The notes: generated by a model from the letters alone, not told the origin. 64,000 nt of DNA from Mycolicibacter senuensis (GCF_003284925.1 NZ_QMEX01000007.1:1-64000); one strand, 5' to 3'. Counted from the stretch's first letter, positions 34,715 through 44,009 are shown. Numbers and translations are program-made.

Positions 34715-34728
34715 GTGACGGTCGTCAC
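34715..34728. promoter_or_regulatory. GTGAC-N4-GTCAC dyad before ferredoxin-P450 operon
   Basis: Perfect 5-bp arms around GGTC, 58 bases upstream of the ferredoxin start. A related GACATGTC palindrome lies just before it (34697-34704). Together they could be a composite operator for the adjacent double-TetR protein. Confidence 0.45.
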
Positions 34729-34785
34729 GATCTGCCGGTCTGCGCTGAAGCGCCCGATGCGCGCGCCGACGAAGGAGCCAGCGCC

Positions 34786-35013
34786 ATGCGAGTACACGTG
34801 GATCCCGAAAGGTGCCGAGGCCATGCCCGTTGCCTGACCATCGCGCCGGATGTCTTCGATTTTCTCGACCTCGAAGACCGTGCGGTCGTCCGCGAAGGCG
34901 CAGTGTCGGGGGCCGATCCGGCCGTTCTTCGGGAAGCCGAACGCGAATGCCCGGAGCAAGCCATCTCAGTCGAGCTGGACACGGAGGCGCAGGGAAACGA
35001 TGACGAACACTGA
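34786..35013 (+). CDS. 3Fe-4S-type ferredoxin for P450
   Basis: 75 residues. Cluster ligands: C-RGHAR-C near residues 10-16 and the distal CPEQ, the C-x5-C...CP pattern of P450 ferredoxins. Acidic C-terminus. ATG 34786 follows GAAGGAG. Its last 14 bases overlap the P450 gene, so the two are co-translated and surely function together: electrons pass from a reductase (not in this window) through this protein to the P450. Confidence 0.93.
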   Translation: MRVHVDPERCRGHARCLTIAPDVFDFLDLEDRAVVREGAVSGADPAVLREAERECPEQAISVELDTEAQGNDDEH

Positions 35014-36223
35014 GGCGTTGGCAGAGAACATTTTCACGGATCTGGATCACCACTCCGACTACTTCCGGGAACACAACTACGAGATATATGAGGCTCTTCG
35101 CTCCCGATGTCCGGTCGCTCACTCCAACGCGTGGGGCGGATTCTGGGTGTTCCTCGACCATGACGACGTCTACGAAGCCGAGAACAACACCGACGTTTTC
35201 AGTTCGGTGAAGGAAAAGCAGGTGCCGCGGAACGACAGTCCCGACCCGTTCGTTCCGATCGACACCGACCCGCCGCTGCTGCAGCAGTACCGCAAAATCA
35301 CGCTGCCCTGGTTCTCGCCGTCGGCCGCCAAAGAACTGGAACCGACGTTCCGGCGGCTCGCCACCGAACTGATCGACGATTTCATCGAGACCGGGCAGGC
35401 CGACATCATCCAGCAGCTCACGACACCGCTGCCGGCTCGATGGATTCTGCTGGCGCTTGGCTTCGACGAAACCCGCTGGCCCGATTGGGTGGAGTGGACG
35501 CATGCGGTCGTGCACGACCGCACCTCCAATGTCGAGAAGTCGGTGAGCGCCGTCACCAATATTTACACCAACATCATCGCCGAGATGCAGCGGCGCCGCG
35601 ACGAGGGGTTCGGCGCCGATCTGCTGAGCACGATCATGCAGGGCGAGGCCGATGGCGAGCCGCTGCGGGACGAACTGGTCATCGGATACGCATTCCTCAT
35701 GCTGCTCGCCGGCATGGACACCACCAGTGGCTTAACCGGGAATGCGCTCGTCCAACTCGACGAGCACCCCGATCTTCGCCAACGACTGATCGACGAGCCC
35801 GGCATCCTACCCAAGGCCACCGAAGAATTTCTTCGTCACGACACTCCAACGCACACGCTGAGCCGGCTGGTCACCCGCGACTGTGAATTCAAGGGCCAGC
35901 ACCTGCGCTCCGGCGACCGCGTCTTGCTCATGTACGCGGCCGCCAATCGCGATCCCAAGGTGTTCGAGAACCCAGACGTCATCGATTTCGACAGGTCCCC
36001 AAACCGGCACCTGGCTTTCGGGGCCGGTCCGCACCGCTGTCTGGGATCCAACCATGCGCGCGTCATGTTCCAGGTAATGATCTCGGAAATCCTCAGGCGT
36101 CTACCCGATTACAAAATCACCGGCGAGATCGAGCGCTTCCGCGACGCCGGCGACGTCTATGCCCCGCGTCACCTGCACATCACGTTCACCCCGGGCGAGC
36201 GGGCAGATCCCGTTTCGGCCTGA
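35000..36223 (+). CDS. Cytochrome P450
   Basis: 407 residues from ATG 35000, inside the end of the ferredoxin gene. Heme loop FGAGPHRCLGSN, I-helix LLAGMDTTSG, K-helix EEFLR. The N-terminal DLDHHSDYFREHNYEIYEAL pattern is shared with the P450s at 19919 and 53187, but the sequence is clearly more distant from them than they are from each other. Soluble monooxygenase of the same broad clan. The next gene, an SDR 23 bases downstream, would oxidise the resulting alcohol. Confidence 0.95.
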   Translation: MTNTEALAENIFTDLDHHSDYFREHNYEIYEALRSRCPVAHSNAWGGFWVFLDHDDVYEAENNTDVFSSVKEKQVPRNDSPDPFVPIDTDPPLLQQYRKITLPWFSPSAAKELEPTFRRLATELIDDFIETGQADIIQQLTTPLPARWILLALGFDETRWPDWVEWTHAVVHDRTSNVEKSVSAVTNIYTNIIAEMQRRRDEGFGADLLSTIMQGEADGEPLRDELVIGYAFLMLLAGMDTTSGLTGNALVQLDEHPDLRQRLIDEPGILPKATEEFLRHDTPTHTLSRLVTRDCEFKGQHLRSGDRVLLMYAAANRDPKVFENPDVIDFDRSPNRHLAFGAGPHRCLGSNHARVMFQVMISEILRRLPDYKITGEIERFRDAGDVYAPRHLHITFTPGERADPVSA

Positions 36224-36246
36224 AACCCCACACGCGAAGGAGAGCA

Positions 36247-37047
36247 ATGGTGGATTACGGAATCAAGGGCAGAGTTGCCCTCGTTGTCGGCGGCAGCAAG
36301 GGCATGGGCTTTGAGGCCGCGAAAACGCTTGCTGACGAAGGCTGCCCGGTCGCGGTGGTCGCGCGAACCCGTGCCGATATCGACACCGCGGTCGAGGCCA
36401 TCCACGACCGCGGAGGAACGGCGATCGGTGTGTCGGCCGACATCAGCCAGCGCGGTGAGGTCGAGGATGCGGTTCGTCGGGTCCGCGATCAACTCGGTCC
36501 GCCGCTGATCGTCATCGGCCAAACGAAATACCAGAAACCCGGGGACTTCGCTGATATCACCGACCCCGAGCCGTATCGCGAGTCGTTCGAGGCCTACACC
36601 ATCAGCCAGTTTCATCTGTTGCACGCTGTCCTGCCGGGGATGCGTGACGCCGGCTGGGGCAGGTTCGTCCACGTCGGCTCCGCGACCGCGAAGGAACCCA
36701 ACGGCAATATTCATCACGTCGTCGCCAACGCCACGAGACCGTCGACGATCGGACTGCTCAAGACCGTCGCCGACGAGTACGCCCGCTACGGGATCACCGT
36801 GAATACCGTCGCCCCTGGATGGATCGAGACCCAGAACGCCATCGACTACTTCAAGAACCACATCGGCCTCGACACCGAGGAACAGCGCCGCGAGTTCATG
36901 CTCAACCAGGCCAGGGTTCCCGCTGCGCGGATGGGCACAGCTACCGAAATCGCCTCGCTGATCGTGTACCTATGCTCGGAAAACGCCGGGTACATCACAG
37001 GGAGCTGGATTGAAGTCGACGGTGGGGTGCACCGGTCGGCCTTCTGA
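36247..37047 (+). CDS. Atypical SDR with ANATR in place of YxxxK
   Basis: 266 residues. The Rossmann loop VGGSKGMG and the late VAPGWIETQ and GYITGSWIEVDGG are typical of SDRs, but no Tyr-x-x-x-Lys exists. By alignment through the following GLLKTVADE, the Tyr and Lys positions are Ala and Arg (ANATR). The NAG motif is also replaced (VIGQTKYQKPG). Such N..R-type SDRs form a known divergent group of uncertain chemistry. ATG 36247 follows GAAGGAG. Last gene of the ferredoxin-P450 operon. Confidence 0.88.
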   Translation: MVDYGIKGRVALVVGGSKGMGFEAAKTLADEGCPVAVVARTRADIDTAVEAIHDRGGTAIGVSADISQRGEVEDAVRRVRDQLGPPLIVIGQTKYQKPGDFADITDPEPYRESFEAYTISQFHLLHAVLPGMRDAGWGRFVHVGSATAKEPNGNIHHVVANATRPSTIGLLKTVADEYARYGITVNTVAPGWIETQNAIDYFKNHIGLDTEEQRREFMLNQARVPAARMGTATEIASLIVYLCSENAGYITGSWIEVDGGVHRSAF

Positions 37048-37078
37048 TCGGGCGCCTGGCCAGGCCGTTACCGCGAGA

Positions 37079-37531
37079 CTAACCGCGCAACCGCCCGCCG
37101 TCAAAGCTGTTCCACGACTGAGGTCTCAGCTCGATGATCACCCGGTCCTGTCTGGCCAGCGCGCGAGCCATCACCGTCGCGGCCGCGTCGTCGGACGTCG
37201 CCCGCCGGCAGAACGCCGGATAGAACCAGTTCCCCACGTGCGGGTCGGTGTGCACTGTGGCCAGCGTGCGTGCGCTCACCATCCGCTCGGGTGGCGCTGC
37301 CGAGCCCGCACTGGACACCGCGACCGCACTGCGCGGTTCGGCGATCAAGCAGGGAACCCTCGGCCGGTCACGAAACGACGTCACCCAGAACGCGTCCCGC
37401 TCCCACACATAGGTCTGGATCGCGGCCACCGGCCAGCCGTCGCCTCTGAGCCAGGTCAGGGTGCACTCCGTCTGTGCCGCAAGACGTTCCGCACGTTCGT
37501 TTTCGCTGAGACGGAGCCGGGCGAAATCCAT
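37079..37531 (-). CDS. PNPOx-like FMN-binding split-barrel protein
   Basis: About 150 residues from ATG 37531 (AGAGG upstream; ATG 37555 possible). The pattern TECTLTWLRGDGWPVAA, then FWVTSFRDRPRVPCLIAEPR and SAVAVSSAG, fits the pyridoxamine-5-phosphate-oxidase-like split barrel, which binds FMN or F420 and reduces or oxidises small substrates, or binds heme. Catalytic assignment is not possible. It follows an NTF2-like gene by 67 bases on the same strand, at the end of the minus-strand set headed by the aldehyde dehydrogenase. Confidence 0.75.
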   Translation of the reverse strand: MDFARLRLSENERAERLAAQTECTLTWLRGDGWPVAAIQTYVWERDAFWVTSFRDRPRVPCLIAEPRSAVAVSSAGSAAPPERMVSARTLATVHTDPHVGNWFYPAFCRRATSDDAAATVMARALARQDRVIIELRPQSWNSFDGGRLRG

Positions 37532-37598
37532 CTCCACCTCTTCAAAGCCAGACATTCACGGGTACAGCAGACGTGACCAATCCGATCCAATCGTCTAA

Positions 37599-38039
37599 TC
37601 AGGCCGTCGAACCCGGTCGCTTGCCGTCGACGGAGACTCGTCGATGCGCGAACAGCCACCGGTCTCCGACTGGAACGAGCACGTCGCGGTAGCGGCCCCA
37701 GTGGTCGGCCGCATCCACCTGGAAGACCACGAAATAGGCTTGGGTTTCGATGCGTTCGGGGTGTACCGCTGTGAAGAGCAGGTTGGCGACGTAGTGCCGC
37801 ACGATGTGGTGAGCGCCGGGCGGTGGGGTGTCGGTCCGCGCGACCCGTGGCCCGAGGTCACTGAGCGCGGCGACGATCTCACCCCGGCCCCGGGCGGTGA
37901 ACCCGCCCTTGACCTCGAGGATGCCGTCCTCGCTGAAACAGGCCGACAGCTGCTCCAACTGCCCGCGGTCACCGGCGTGGTTGTAGCGGGCGTACGTGTC
38001 GCGGACGTTTTCCCGCGCGATCAACTCGTCGAGGGTCAC
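37599..38039 (-). CDS. SnoaL/NTF2-like fold protein
   Basis: 146 residues. Typical SnoaL-like layout: LIARENVRDTYARYNHAGDR helix, LSACFSEDGILEV, strands around HHIVRHYVANLLF and WGRYRDVLVPVGDRWLFAHR. The His/Arg-rich centre and the RENVRDTYARY helix are common to members near dioxygenases and dehydrogenases. GTG 38039 is six bases after the VOC gene stop. Could be an isomerase or dehydratase step, but no residue set proves it. Confidence 0.8.
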   Translation of the reverse strand: MTLDELIARENVRDTYARYNHAGDRGQLEQLSACFSEDGILEVKGGFTARGRGEIVAALSDLGPRVARTDTPPPGAHHIVRHYVANLLFTAVHPERIETQAYFVVFQVDAADHWGRYRDVLVPVGDRWLFAHRRVSVDGKRPGSTA

Positions 38040-38045
38040 CCCGGT

Positions 38046-38999
38046 TCACCCTTGCTTGCTGAAATATTTCGCCGGTCGTTCGACGAATTCGAAGACGACA
38101 CCGTCGGGTGATCGTAGAAACGCGATGTAGAGGCCGTCGATCTTGGTACCCGGTAGTGGGCACCACACCGGTTCACCCTGCGGTTCAATGGCCTTCGGCA
38201 ACGACGACAGTGCCTTTTCGACGTTCTCGACCCGAAGTGCGCAGCGGTAGAGACCCTGACGATTGCCACCCCAGGGCACCGGGGTGGGCTCGGTGTCGGG
38301 GTGCGCAACGACGGTCAGGCCGAACTGATGCCCGTCCTCAGCAAGCGCGTACCGAGCCACCACGCAGTCCGTTGACCCGGCGGATCCACCGGGTACCAAT
38401 TGCTCTCCGGCCACGGGCCGCTTCACCGGCGCCTCGATCTCCACGAAGCCGATCGCGGTGAGGAAGTCTCCGGTGGCGGCCGCGTCGATCGCCGCGATCC
38501 TGATGCCCGCGAACAGTGCTCCCTTCGACGCGTCGACATCGGGAGAAGCCTGGCTCAGTTCGACCACCGCGCCGTCGGGGTCCAGCACGAGTACCGACTC
38601 GGTGCCGCTGATCAGGCCGTCCACCGGATCACCCACAACGATCCCGGCATCGCGCAGCGACCTCGTCGTGCCTTCCAGATCGTCCACGACGAACAGCGTC
38701 GAGCGAATGCCCGGGCGAACCGGATCGGTGCTCGGATCGCGTTTCAGCGCCGGCGTGTGGTACTCGATGGCCTCCAGCGCGCACCCACCGCGACCACCCC
38801 GCGCGTCGTAGAGAAACGATGTGGCGCAGTATGTTTGGCCGTCAGTGCCGAGGATGGTGCCATCTGTGGCCACCCGCGGGTCGGTTCGCATCCGCGCGGA
38901 CAGTCCCAGGTGTTCGACGTAGAGTCGTTCGGTGACCTCCAGCGATCCGCAGTTGAGGTTGACGTGGAGAAAGCGGCGGGCGAGATCGTCGGATACCAC
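38046..38999 (-). CDS. Tandem VOC-domain protein (glyoxalase/dioxygenase superfamily)
   Basis: 317 residues with two vicinal-oxygen-chelate regions. First, LHVNLNCGSLEVTERLYVEH at the N-terminus through VELSQA near 158; second, about 170-312, ending VVFEFVERPA. The spaced His/Glu residues could bind a metal, as in glyoxalases, extradiol dioxygenases and methylmalonyl-CoA epimerases. GTG 38999 shares a base with the CaiB-type gene stop (TAGTG). Role inferred as an intermediate-processing step; exact reaction unknown. Confidence 0.85.
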   Translation of the reverse strand: MVSDDLARRFLHVNLNCGSLEVTERLYVEHLGLSARMRTDPRVATDGTILGTDGQTYCATSFLYDARGGRGGCALEAIEYHTPALKRDPSTDPVRPGIRSTLFVVDDLEGTTRSLRDAGIVVGDPVDGLISGTESVLVLDPDGAVVELSQASPDVDASKGALFAGIRIAAIDAAATGDFLTAIGFVEIEAPVKRPVAGEQLVPGGSAGSTDCVVARYALAEDGHQFGLTVVAHPDTEPTPVPWGGNRQGLYRCALRVENVEKALSSLPKAIEPQGEPVWCPLPGTKIDGLYIAFLRSPDGVVFEFVERPAKYFSKQG

Positions 39000-40210
39000 T
39001 ACAGCACAACCGAGTTGATCTTGAAGTCGATGATCTGATCTTCGCTGTAACCTAGTTCGGCCAGCAGCGCGTCGGTGTGTTCGCCGTGTCCTGGCGCGCA
39101 GTTCAGCTCAAGCGGTGTCTCGTCGAACTGCACCGGGCTGGCGGCCAGGGCGAACTCGTTGGCCTTCGTGTCGACGGTCCGCGGCAGGTAGCCGTTGGCG
39201 ATCGCCTGTGGATCTCGGTGAACCTCTTGCGCGGTGCGCATCACGTCCCAGACACCCTCGAAACCGGCGAACGCCTTCTCCCAGTGTGAAAGATTCTCGG
39301 CAGCAAAAGATTTACGCAACTCGGCAATGCAGTCCTGGCGATTGCCGAACCGCGCCATCGCGTTGGCGAAGCGCTCGTCGTCGATCAAGTCGGGCCGGCC
39401 CAGCCGCGTGCAGAACTCGGACCAGAACCGATCGGCCTGCAACAACACGAACGCGACAAACCGGTCGTCGCGCGTCTTGTAGATGCTGGCCACCGGATTG
39501 GGCATCTCCTCGAGCTGAAACTTCGGGATGTCCTGTCCGGTGACGCCGGCACCGACGATGTCGGGCCCAAGCTGCCAGATCGCCGCGTTGAGCAACGAGA
39601 CGTCGACCACTGACGGCACACCGGTACGCTCCCGCTTGAGCAGCGCCCCTGCGATACCCGCCGCGATGGCCAGGCCGCCGTAGGTGTCGCCGAATGCCGG
39701 TCGCTGGAGCGGCGGATAGGACCCGTCGCCGGCCGCGTAGGCGTCGCCGATTCCGCCCCGCGCCCAGTAAGCGGCCAGGTCGAATCCGCCCTGCGATGCC
39801 AGGTCGCCCTTGGTGCCGTAGCCGTGACCGCGGGCATAGATGATCTTCGGGTTCCGGGCCCGCACCGCCTCGACGTCGATTCCCATCCGCTGTCGTGAGT
39901 CCGGCAGCAGGTTGGTGACGAAGACGTCGGCGGTTTCGATCAACTTCATCAGCAGCTCGAGCCCCTCCGGGTTGGAGGTGTCCAAGCCGATGCTGCGCTT
40001 GCCCCGGTTCGGCTGCTCGACGAAATGGTTCACCCCGCCGGCCCCGGTGACGACGCCGGAACTGATCAGGCCGCGCTGCGGATCGCCGGTCTCGGGATGC
40101 TCGATCTTGATGACGTCGGCGCCCCAGTCGGCGAGTACCGCCCCGGCAGCGGGGACAAACGTCCAAGCGGCCAGTTCGACAACGCGGATCCCGCTGAGAA
40201 TGTCGGTCAC
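38999..40210 (-). CDS. CaiB/BaiF-type class III CoA-transferase
   Basis: 403 residues. N-terminal GIRVVELAAWTFVPAAGAVL and ADVIKIEHPETGDPQRG, RGKRSIGLD, then the catalytic Asp region PAFGDTYGGLAIAAGIAGAL near 175-194. Class III enzymes move CoA between acyl donors and acids via an aspartyl-CoA anhydride. Start overlaps the stop of the aldehyde dehydrogenase gene (ATGA at 40207-40210). The pairing suggests that an aldehyde is oxidised to an acid and then activated. Confidence 0.92.
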   Translation of the reverse strand: MTDILSGIRVVELAAWTFVPAAGAVLADWGADVIKIEHPETGDPQRGLISSGVVTGAGGVNHFVEQPNRGKRSIGLDTSNPEGLELLMKLIETADVFVTNLLPDSRQRMGIDVEAVRARNPKIIYARGHGYGTKGDLASQGGFDLAAYWARGGIGDAYAAGDGSYPPLQRPAFGDTYGGLAIAAGIAGALLKRERTGVPSVVDVSLLNAAIWQLGPDIVGAGVTGQDIPKFQLEEMPNPVASIYKTRDDRFVAFVLLQADRFWSEFCTRLGRPDLIDDERFANAMARFGNRQDCIAELRKSFAAENLSHWEKAFAGFEGVWDVMRTAQEVHRDPQAIANGYLPRTVDTKANEFALAASPVQFDETPLELNCAPGHGEHTDALLAELGYSEDQIIDFKINSVVL

Positions 40211-41700
40211 AGCGGATATCCGATCGTCTTGGTCTGCAGATGTTGCTCGAAGCCCTCGATGCCGTTCTGCCTGCCGATGCCGCTGAGCTTGTATCCGCCG
40301 AATGGCGCATCGGCGCCGTAGTACATGCCGCTGTTGATCATCAACGAGCCGGTTCGGATGCGACGGGCAACGGCCATGGCGCGCTCGTTTGAGCCCATGA
40401 TTGCGCCCGCCAGGCCGTAGGTGGAGTTGTTGGCCATCTCGACGGCGCCGTCGTCACCGCCGTCGTAGGGGGTGATGGACAAAACGGGCCCGAACACCTC
40501 CTCCTGGAAGATGGTGTGGTCCGGTGCCACGTCGGCAACGACGGTCGGTGCCACGAAGTAACCGCGCTCCAGGCCGTTCGGCACGCCACCACCGACGGTG
40601 ACGCGGCCTCCGTCACGCTTGGCGATCTCGATGTAGTTCAGTACCCGGGCCTGCTGCTTGGCCGACACCAGTGGCCCGCAGAAGGTGTTCGGGTCCGAGG
40701 GGTCGCCGACGGCGAGGGAGCCGAAGGTCGCGGTGGCGACCTCGACGGCCTGGTCGTAGTGCGAGCGCGGCACGAGCATCCGGGTGGCCAGCGCACAGCC
40801 CTGCCCGGAGTGCATCAGCGCGCCGATACAGCCGGGCAGCGCCATGCCCATGTCGGCGTCGTCGAGCACCAGGTACGCCGACTTGCCGCCGAGCTCAAGC
40901 ATGTTGCGTTTCATGGTGTCGCCGGACAACCGCTGGATGAGCTTGCCAACCGCCGTTGATCCGGTGAAGGACACCATGTCAACCCGCGGGTCGGTGGCGA
41001 GCACCTGGGCGATGTCGTTGTCCGACGCCGGAACGATATTGACGACACCGGCCGGGATGTCGGTCTTCTCGGCGATGATCCGGCCCCACCGCAACGCATT
41101 CCACGGTGTTTCGATGGCCGGTTTGAGCACCATCGTGTTTCCGGTGGCCAGGATCTGCCCCACCTTGTTGCTGATGATCTCGAAGGGGAAGTTCCACGGC
41201 GTGATGGCGCCGACGACACCCATCGGCTCCTTCACCACGACACGGTTGTACGGCACGCCCATTTTGGCGTCCTGGGCAAGCATCCGCTCCCACTGAAAGG
41301 TCGAGATCAGCTCGGCGGGGAACCGGATCGCGTCGGCCAGCGGCCATTCCATCTGCGCGATGTGGGTCATCCCCACCGTCGCGCCGACCTCGGCGATCAG
41401 CTCGGCACGGATGTCTTCCTTTTCCTGTTGCAGTGCGTCGTGCAACTGCATCAGGCAGCGTTGACGGAACTCGCGGTTGGTCGACCAGTCGGTGGTGTCG
41501 AACGCACGCCGCGCGGCCGCGATCGCCTCGTCCATGTCCCCGGCACTGGCGTCGGCACAGACGCCGAGCACCTCTTCGGTGGCAGGGTTGATGTTGTCGG
41601 CGGTTTTGCCGGTCGACGATTCACGCAGCCGGCCGTCGATATACATGCGCGTTTCCGGGTTGAACCGGACGGTTGTCGCGGCGACTGGTGAAGCCGTCAT
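40207..41700 (-). CDS. NAD(P)-dependent aldehyde dehydrogenase
   Basis: 497 residues, full length. Cofactor region ITPWNFPFEIISNKVG and SFTGSTAVGKLIQ, catalytic Glu in MLELGGKSAYL near 265, catalytic Cys in SGQGCALATRML near 300, and the C-terminal YGADAPFGGYKLSG. It oxidises an aldehyde to a carboxylate (or an acyl-CoA). ATG 41700 follows GGGAG. It heads the minus-strand operon ALDH / CaiB transferase / VOC / NTF2-like / FMN-type and diverges from the ACAD operon across an AT-rich promoter. Confidence 0.95.
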   Translation of the reverse strand: MTASPVAATTVRFNPETRMYIDGRLRESSTGKTADNINPATEEVLGVCADASAGDMDEAIAAARRAFDTTDWSTNREFRQRCLMQLHDALQQEKEDIRAELIAEVGATVGMTHIAQMEWPLADAIRFPAELISTFQWERMLAQDAKMGVPYNRVVVKEPMGVVGAITPWNFPFEIISNKVGQILATGNTMVLKPAIETPWNALRWGRIIAEKTDIPAGVVNIVPASDNDIAQVLATDPRVDMVSFTGSTAVGKLIQRLSGDTMKRNMLELGGKSAYLVLDDADMGMALPGCIGALMHSGQGCALATRMLVPRSHYDQAVEVATATFGSLAVGDPSDPNTFCGPLVSAKQQARVLNYIEIAKRDGGRVTVGGGVPNGLERGYFVAPTVVADVAPDHTIFQEEVFGPVLSITPYDGGDDGAVEMANNSTYGLAGAIMGSNERAMAVARRIRTGSLMINSGMYYGADAPFGGYKLSGIGRQNGIEGFEQHLQTKTIGYPL

Positions 41701-41740
41701 TGGTGCTCCCTCTCGCAGATGTGTCAGCGTGGGTTATCGT

Positions 41741-41768
41741 ACCCCTTATAGATAATTGTTTAGCGGAT
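41741..41768. promoter_or_regulatory. AT-rich divergent promoter core
   Basis: TTATAGATAATTGTTTAG is the only AT-rich run in the 114-base gap between the aldehyde dehydrogenase (minus) and ACAD (plus) genes and holds -10-like hexamers on both strands. No strong dyad is visible. Confidence 0.35.
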
Positions 41769-41814
41769 TCGATCGAACCTGTCGATCCGTCCGAAACGAC
41801 GAAGGGGGGTGCGG

Positions 41815-43020
41815 ATGTCCGCCCCCGTCGACGCTGGCGTCCTCGGCAGTCGCCACCGCGATTATGTGTCACAGGTGGCGCTGTATCGCCAAGATTTCCG
41901 CAGCTACCTGCGCAATCTGGACTGGGCCGACGACTGGCGGTCAGCGGCCTTCACCACCGCTGAGGACGGTCTGGCCCACGATGCGGAGGTTCTGGCCCGG
42001 CTGTATGAGGCCGGCTGGAACCGCTATGGCTGGCCGGAGAGCGCCGGCGGTCTGGGCGGCGACGAGATTCACCGCGCCGTCTACTACGAAGAACTGGGCT
42101 ACGCGATGCTGCCGGTGCCAGCTCAGCACTGGACGTTGGAGACGCTCGGCCCGGCGCTGCTGAAGTTCGCGCCGGATCTGGCGGCCAAGCATCTGCCGGG
42201 TTACCTCAGCGGCACGGAATGGTGGGGCCAGAGCTTCTCGGAGCCGGAGTCCGGCAGCGATCTGGCCACCCTGCGGACCCGCGCCGTCGAGGACGGTGAC
42301 AACGGCTTCGTCATCAACGGCCAAAAGATCTGGACCAGCCAAGGCCCCACCGCGACCCGGCTGCTGGTGCTGGTTCGCACCGGCGCGCCGGAGACCCGGC
42401 ACCGCGGGCTGACGATGATGATGGTCGATGCCGACGCGCCCGGCGTCAGCATCCGCCCCATCGCGCTGGCCAGCGGTCGGCGCGAACTCGCCGAGGTGTT
42501 CTTCGACGACGTCCGGGTACCAGGCGAGCGGGTGGTCGGCGACGTGGGCGGCGGTTGGGCCGTCGCGATGCACCTGATGCAGTTCGAGCGCGGCATGTAC
42601 GGCTACGCGGTGCTGACCAAGGTGGTCACCGAATTGAGCAGGTTACGCGAGGAGATGGTCATCCACGGCGCCACATCGGCACAGCGGGAAAGGTTCGCCC
42701 GCGTCTACGTCGACGTGGTATCAGCCCAAGCACGCACCGCCACGACGGTGCGCAGGCTCGCCCGGGGCGAGTCGGTGGGCGCCGACAGCAGCATCGACAA
42801 GCTGCTGTTCGGCCGCGCTGAAAAGGAAGCCAACGACTTGATCCTCGACATACAGCGCGACCAGATGATCGCCGGGAAGAGCAGCGCGGAACTGGACACG
42901 ATACGCGCGGAGTGGTGGTACTCCCGGGCCGCCACGATCATGGGCGGCACGGCCGAGGTGCAGCGTGGCATCATCGCCGATCATCTGCTCGGACTGCCGA
43001 AGGAGAGGCGGGGCCAGTGA
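41815..43020 (+). CDS. Acyl-CoA dehydrogenase, catalytic-type subunit of a pair
   Basis: 401 residues from ATG 41815 behind GAAGGGG (GTG 41809 possible). FSEPESGSDLATLRT near 138-152, INGQKIWTSQG, and C-terminal IMGGTAEVQRGIIADHLLGL. Very close to the protein at 51812 throughout (both contain GWNRYGWP, GGDEIHRAV/GGSEIHRAV and RPIALASG). The next gene overlaps by four bases and encodes a short partner, so the two likely form one heteromeric enzyme. Confidence 0.93.
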   Translation: MSAPVDAGVLGSRHRDYVSQVALYRQDFRSYLRNLDWADDWRSAAFTTAEDGLAHDAEVLARLYEAGWNRYGWPESAGGLGGDEIHRAVYYEELGYAMLPVPAQHWTLETLGPALLKFAPDLAAKHLPGYLSGTEWWGQSFSEPESGSDLATLRTRAVEDGDNGFVINGQKIWTSQGPTATRLLVLVRTGAPETRHRGLTMMMVDADAPGVSIRPIALASGRRELAEVFFDDVRVPGERVVGDVGGGWAVAMHLMQFERGMYGYAVLTKVVTELSRLREEMVIHGATSAQRERFARVYVDVVSAQARTATTVRRLARGESVGADSSIDKLLFGRAEKEANDLILDIQRDQMIAGKSSAELDTIRAEWWYSRAATIMGGTAEVQRGIIADHLLGLPKERRGQ

Positions 43021-44000
43021 CCGACGAATCGTGGCCGATGGTCGAACAGGCCGTGTTCCGGCTCTTCGATGAGCTGGCCGCCAAGAATGCGGGTGAACAC
43101 GTCGTGGTCGGTCCGCAGCTCGCCGAACTCGGCTGGTCGGACATCGAGATCGAGTACCCGATCGAGGCATGCGAGCTGCTGTTTCGTGCACAAGGCAGGT
43201 CGCTGGCCAGCACTGACTGCCTGGATCGGGTGATGCTGGCTGAGCTGGCGGCGCTGCTCGACGAGCCGGTGGACGGCATTGTGCTGCCGGATCTCGTGGC
43301 GGGCTATACACCGGGGTCCGACGCCGACCGGGTGGCCGGAATCGTGTTGGGTCCGCTCGGCGGACGCCTGGTCGTCCCGGTATCCGGCCCGATGGGAACG
43401 GTTTCGGTCGGTGTCGTCGACGCCGGGCAACTGAGCGGTCAGCGGCTGGACACCTTCGACTCGTCCGTGTACTGGACACAGGTGAGTGGGCCGTTGGACG
43501 TCGTGCTGGTCGAGGCGTCGACCGAGTGGAACCGTGCGATCGCCGCCGCGCACCGGGCGCTGGCCACCGAATTGGTGGCACTGGCTGATAAGGCGTTGCG
43601 GATCGCGGTCGATCATGTGAAGGTGCGCGTCCAGTTTGGAGTCCAGATCGGATCCTTCCAGTCGCCGCGGCATGCGTTAGCCGACGCATCCGCTGTCCTG
43701 GAGGGAGCACGCGCGCTGCTCGGCGAGTCCTGGCGCTACGGCGGCAGGCTGTCGGCGCAGACCGCCAAGGCGGCGGCCGGGAGGGCACACCGCGCGGTCA
43801 GCGATGCCGCGCTTCAGGTGTGTGGGGCAATCGGCCTGACCGCCGAGCACGACTTGCACCGCTACGTCGGGCGAGGATTTCAGATCGACTCGCTGTGCGG
43901 CTCCGCCGATCAGTTGGAAGCGCTACTGGGTGAGCGCTTGTTTGGTATCTACGCCCCGGGGCGTGCGCTACCGGCGATAGTAACCTGGGCCGAGGATTAA
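43017..44000 (+). CDS. Short acyl-CoA dehydrogenase-like partner subunit
   Basis: 327 residues, about 50 fewer than a full ACAD. GTG 43017 overlaps the upstream stop. QFGVQIGSFQSPRHALADAS and a C-terminal VCGAIGLTAEHDLHRYVGR are ACAD C-domain features. The SEPGAGSD loop and terminal GGTxE motif are missing, so it is unlikely to be active alone. Its counterpart in the duplicated pair is 50809, with the shared LAELGWSDIEIEYP-type and GAIGLTxE motifs. Probably the beta subunit for the protein at 41815. Confidence 0.88.
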   Translation: MTDESWPMVEQAVFRLFDELAAKNAGEHVVVGPQLAELGWSDIEIEYPIEACELLFRAQGRSLASTDCLDRVMLAELAALLDEPVDGIVLPDLVAGYTPGSDADRVAGIVLGPLGGRLVVPVSGPMGTVSVGVVDAGQLSGQRLDTFDSSVYWTQVSGPLDVVLVEASTEWNRAIAAAHRALATELVALADKALRIAVDHVKVRVQFGVQIGSFQSPRHALADASAVLEGARALLGESWRYGGRLSAQTAKAAAGRAHRAVSDAALQVCGAIGLTAEHDLHRYVGRGFQIDSLCGSADQLEALLGERLFGIYAPGRALPAIVTWAED

Positions 44001-44009
44001 GGAAAACAT

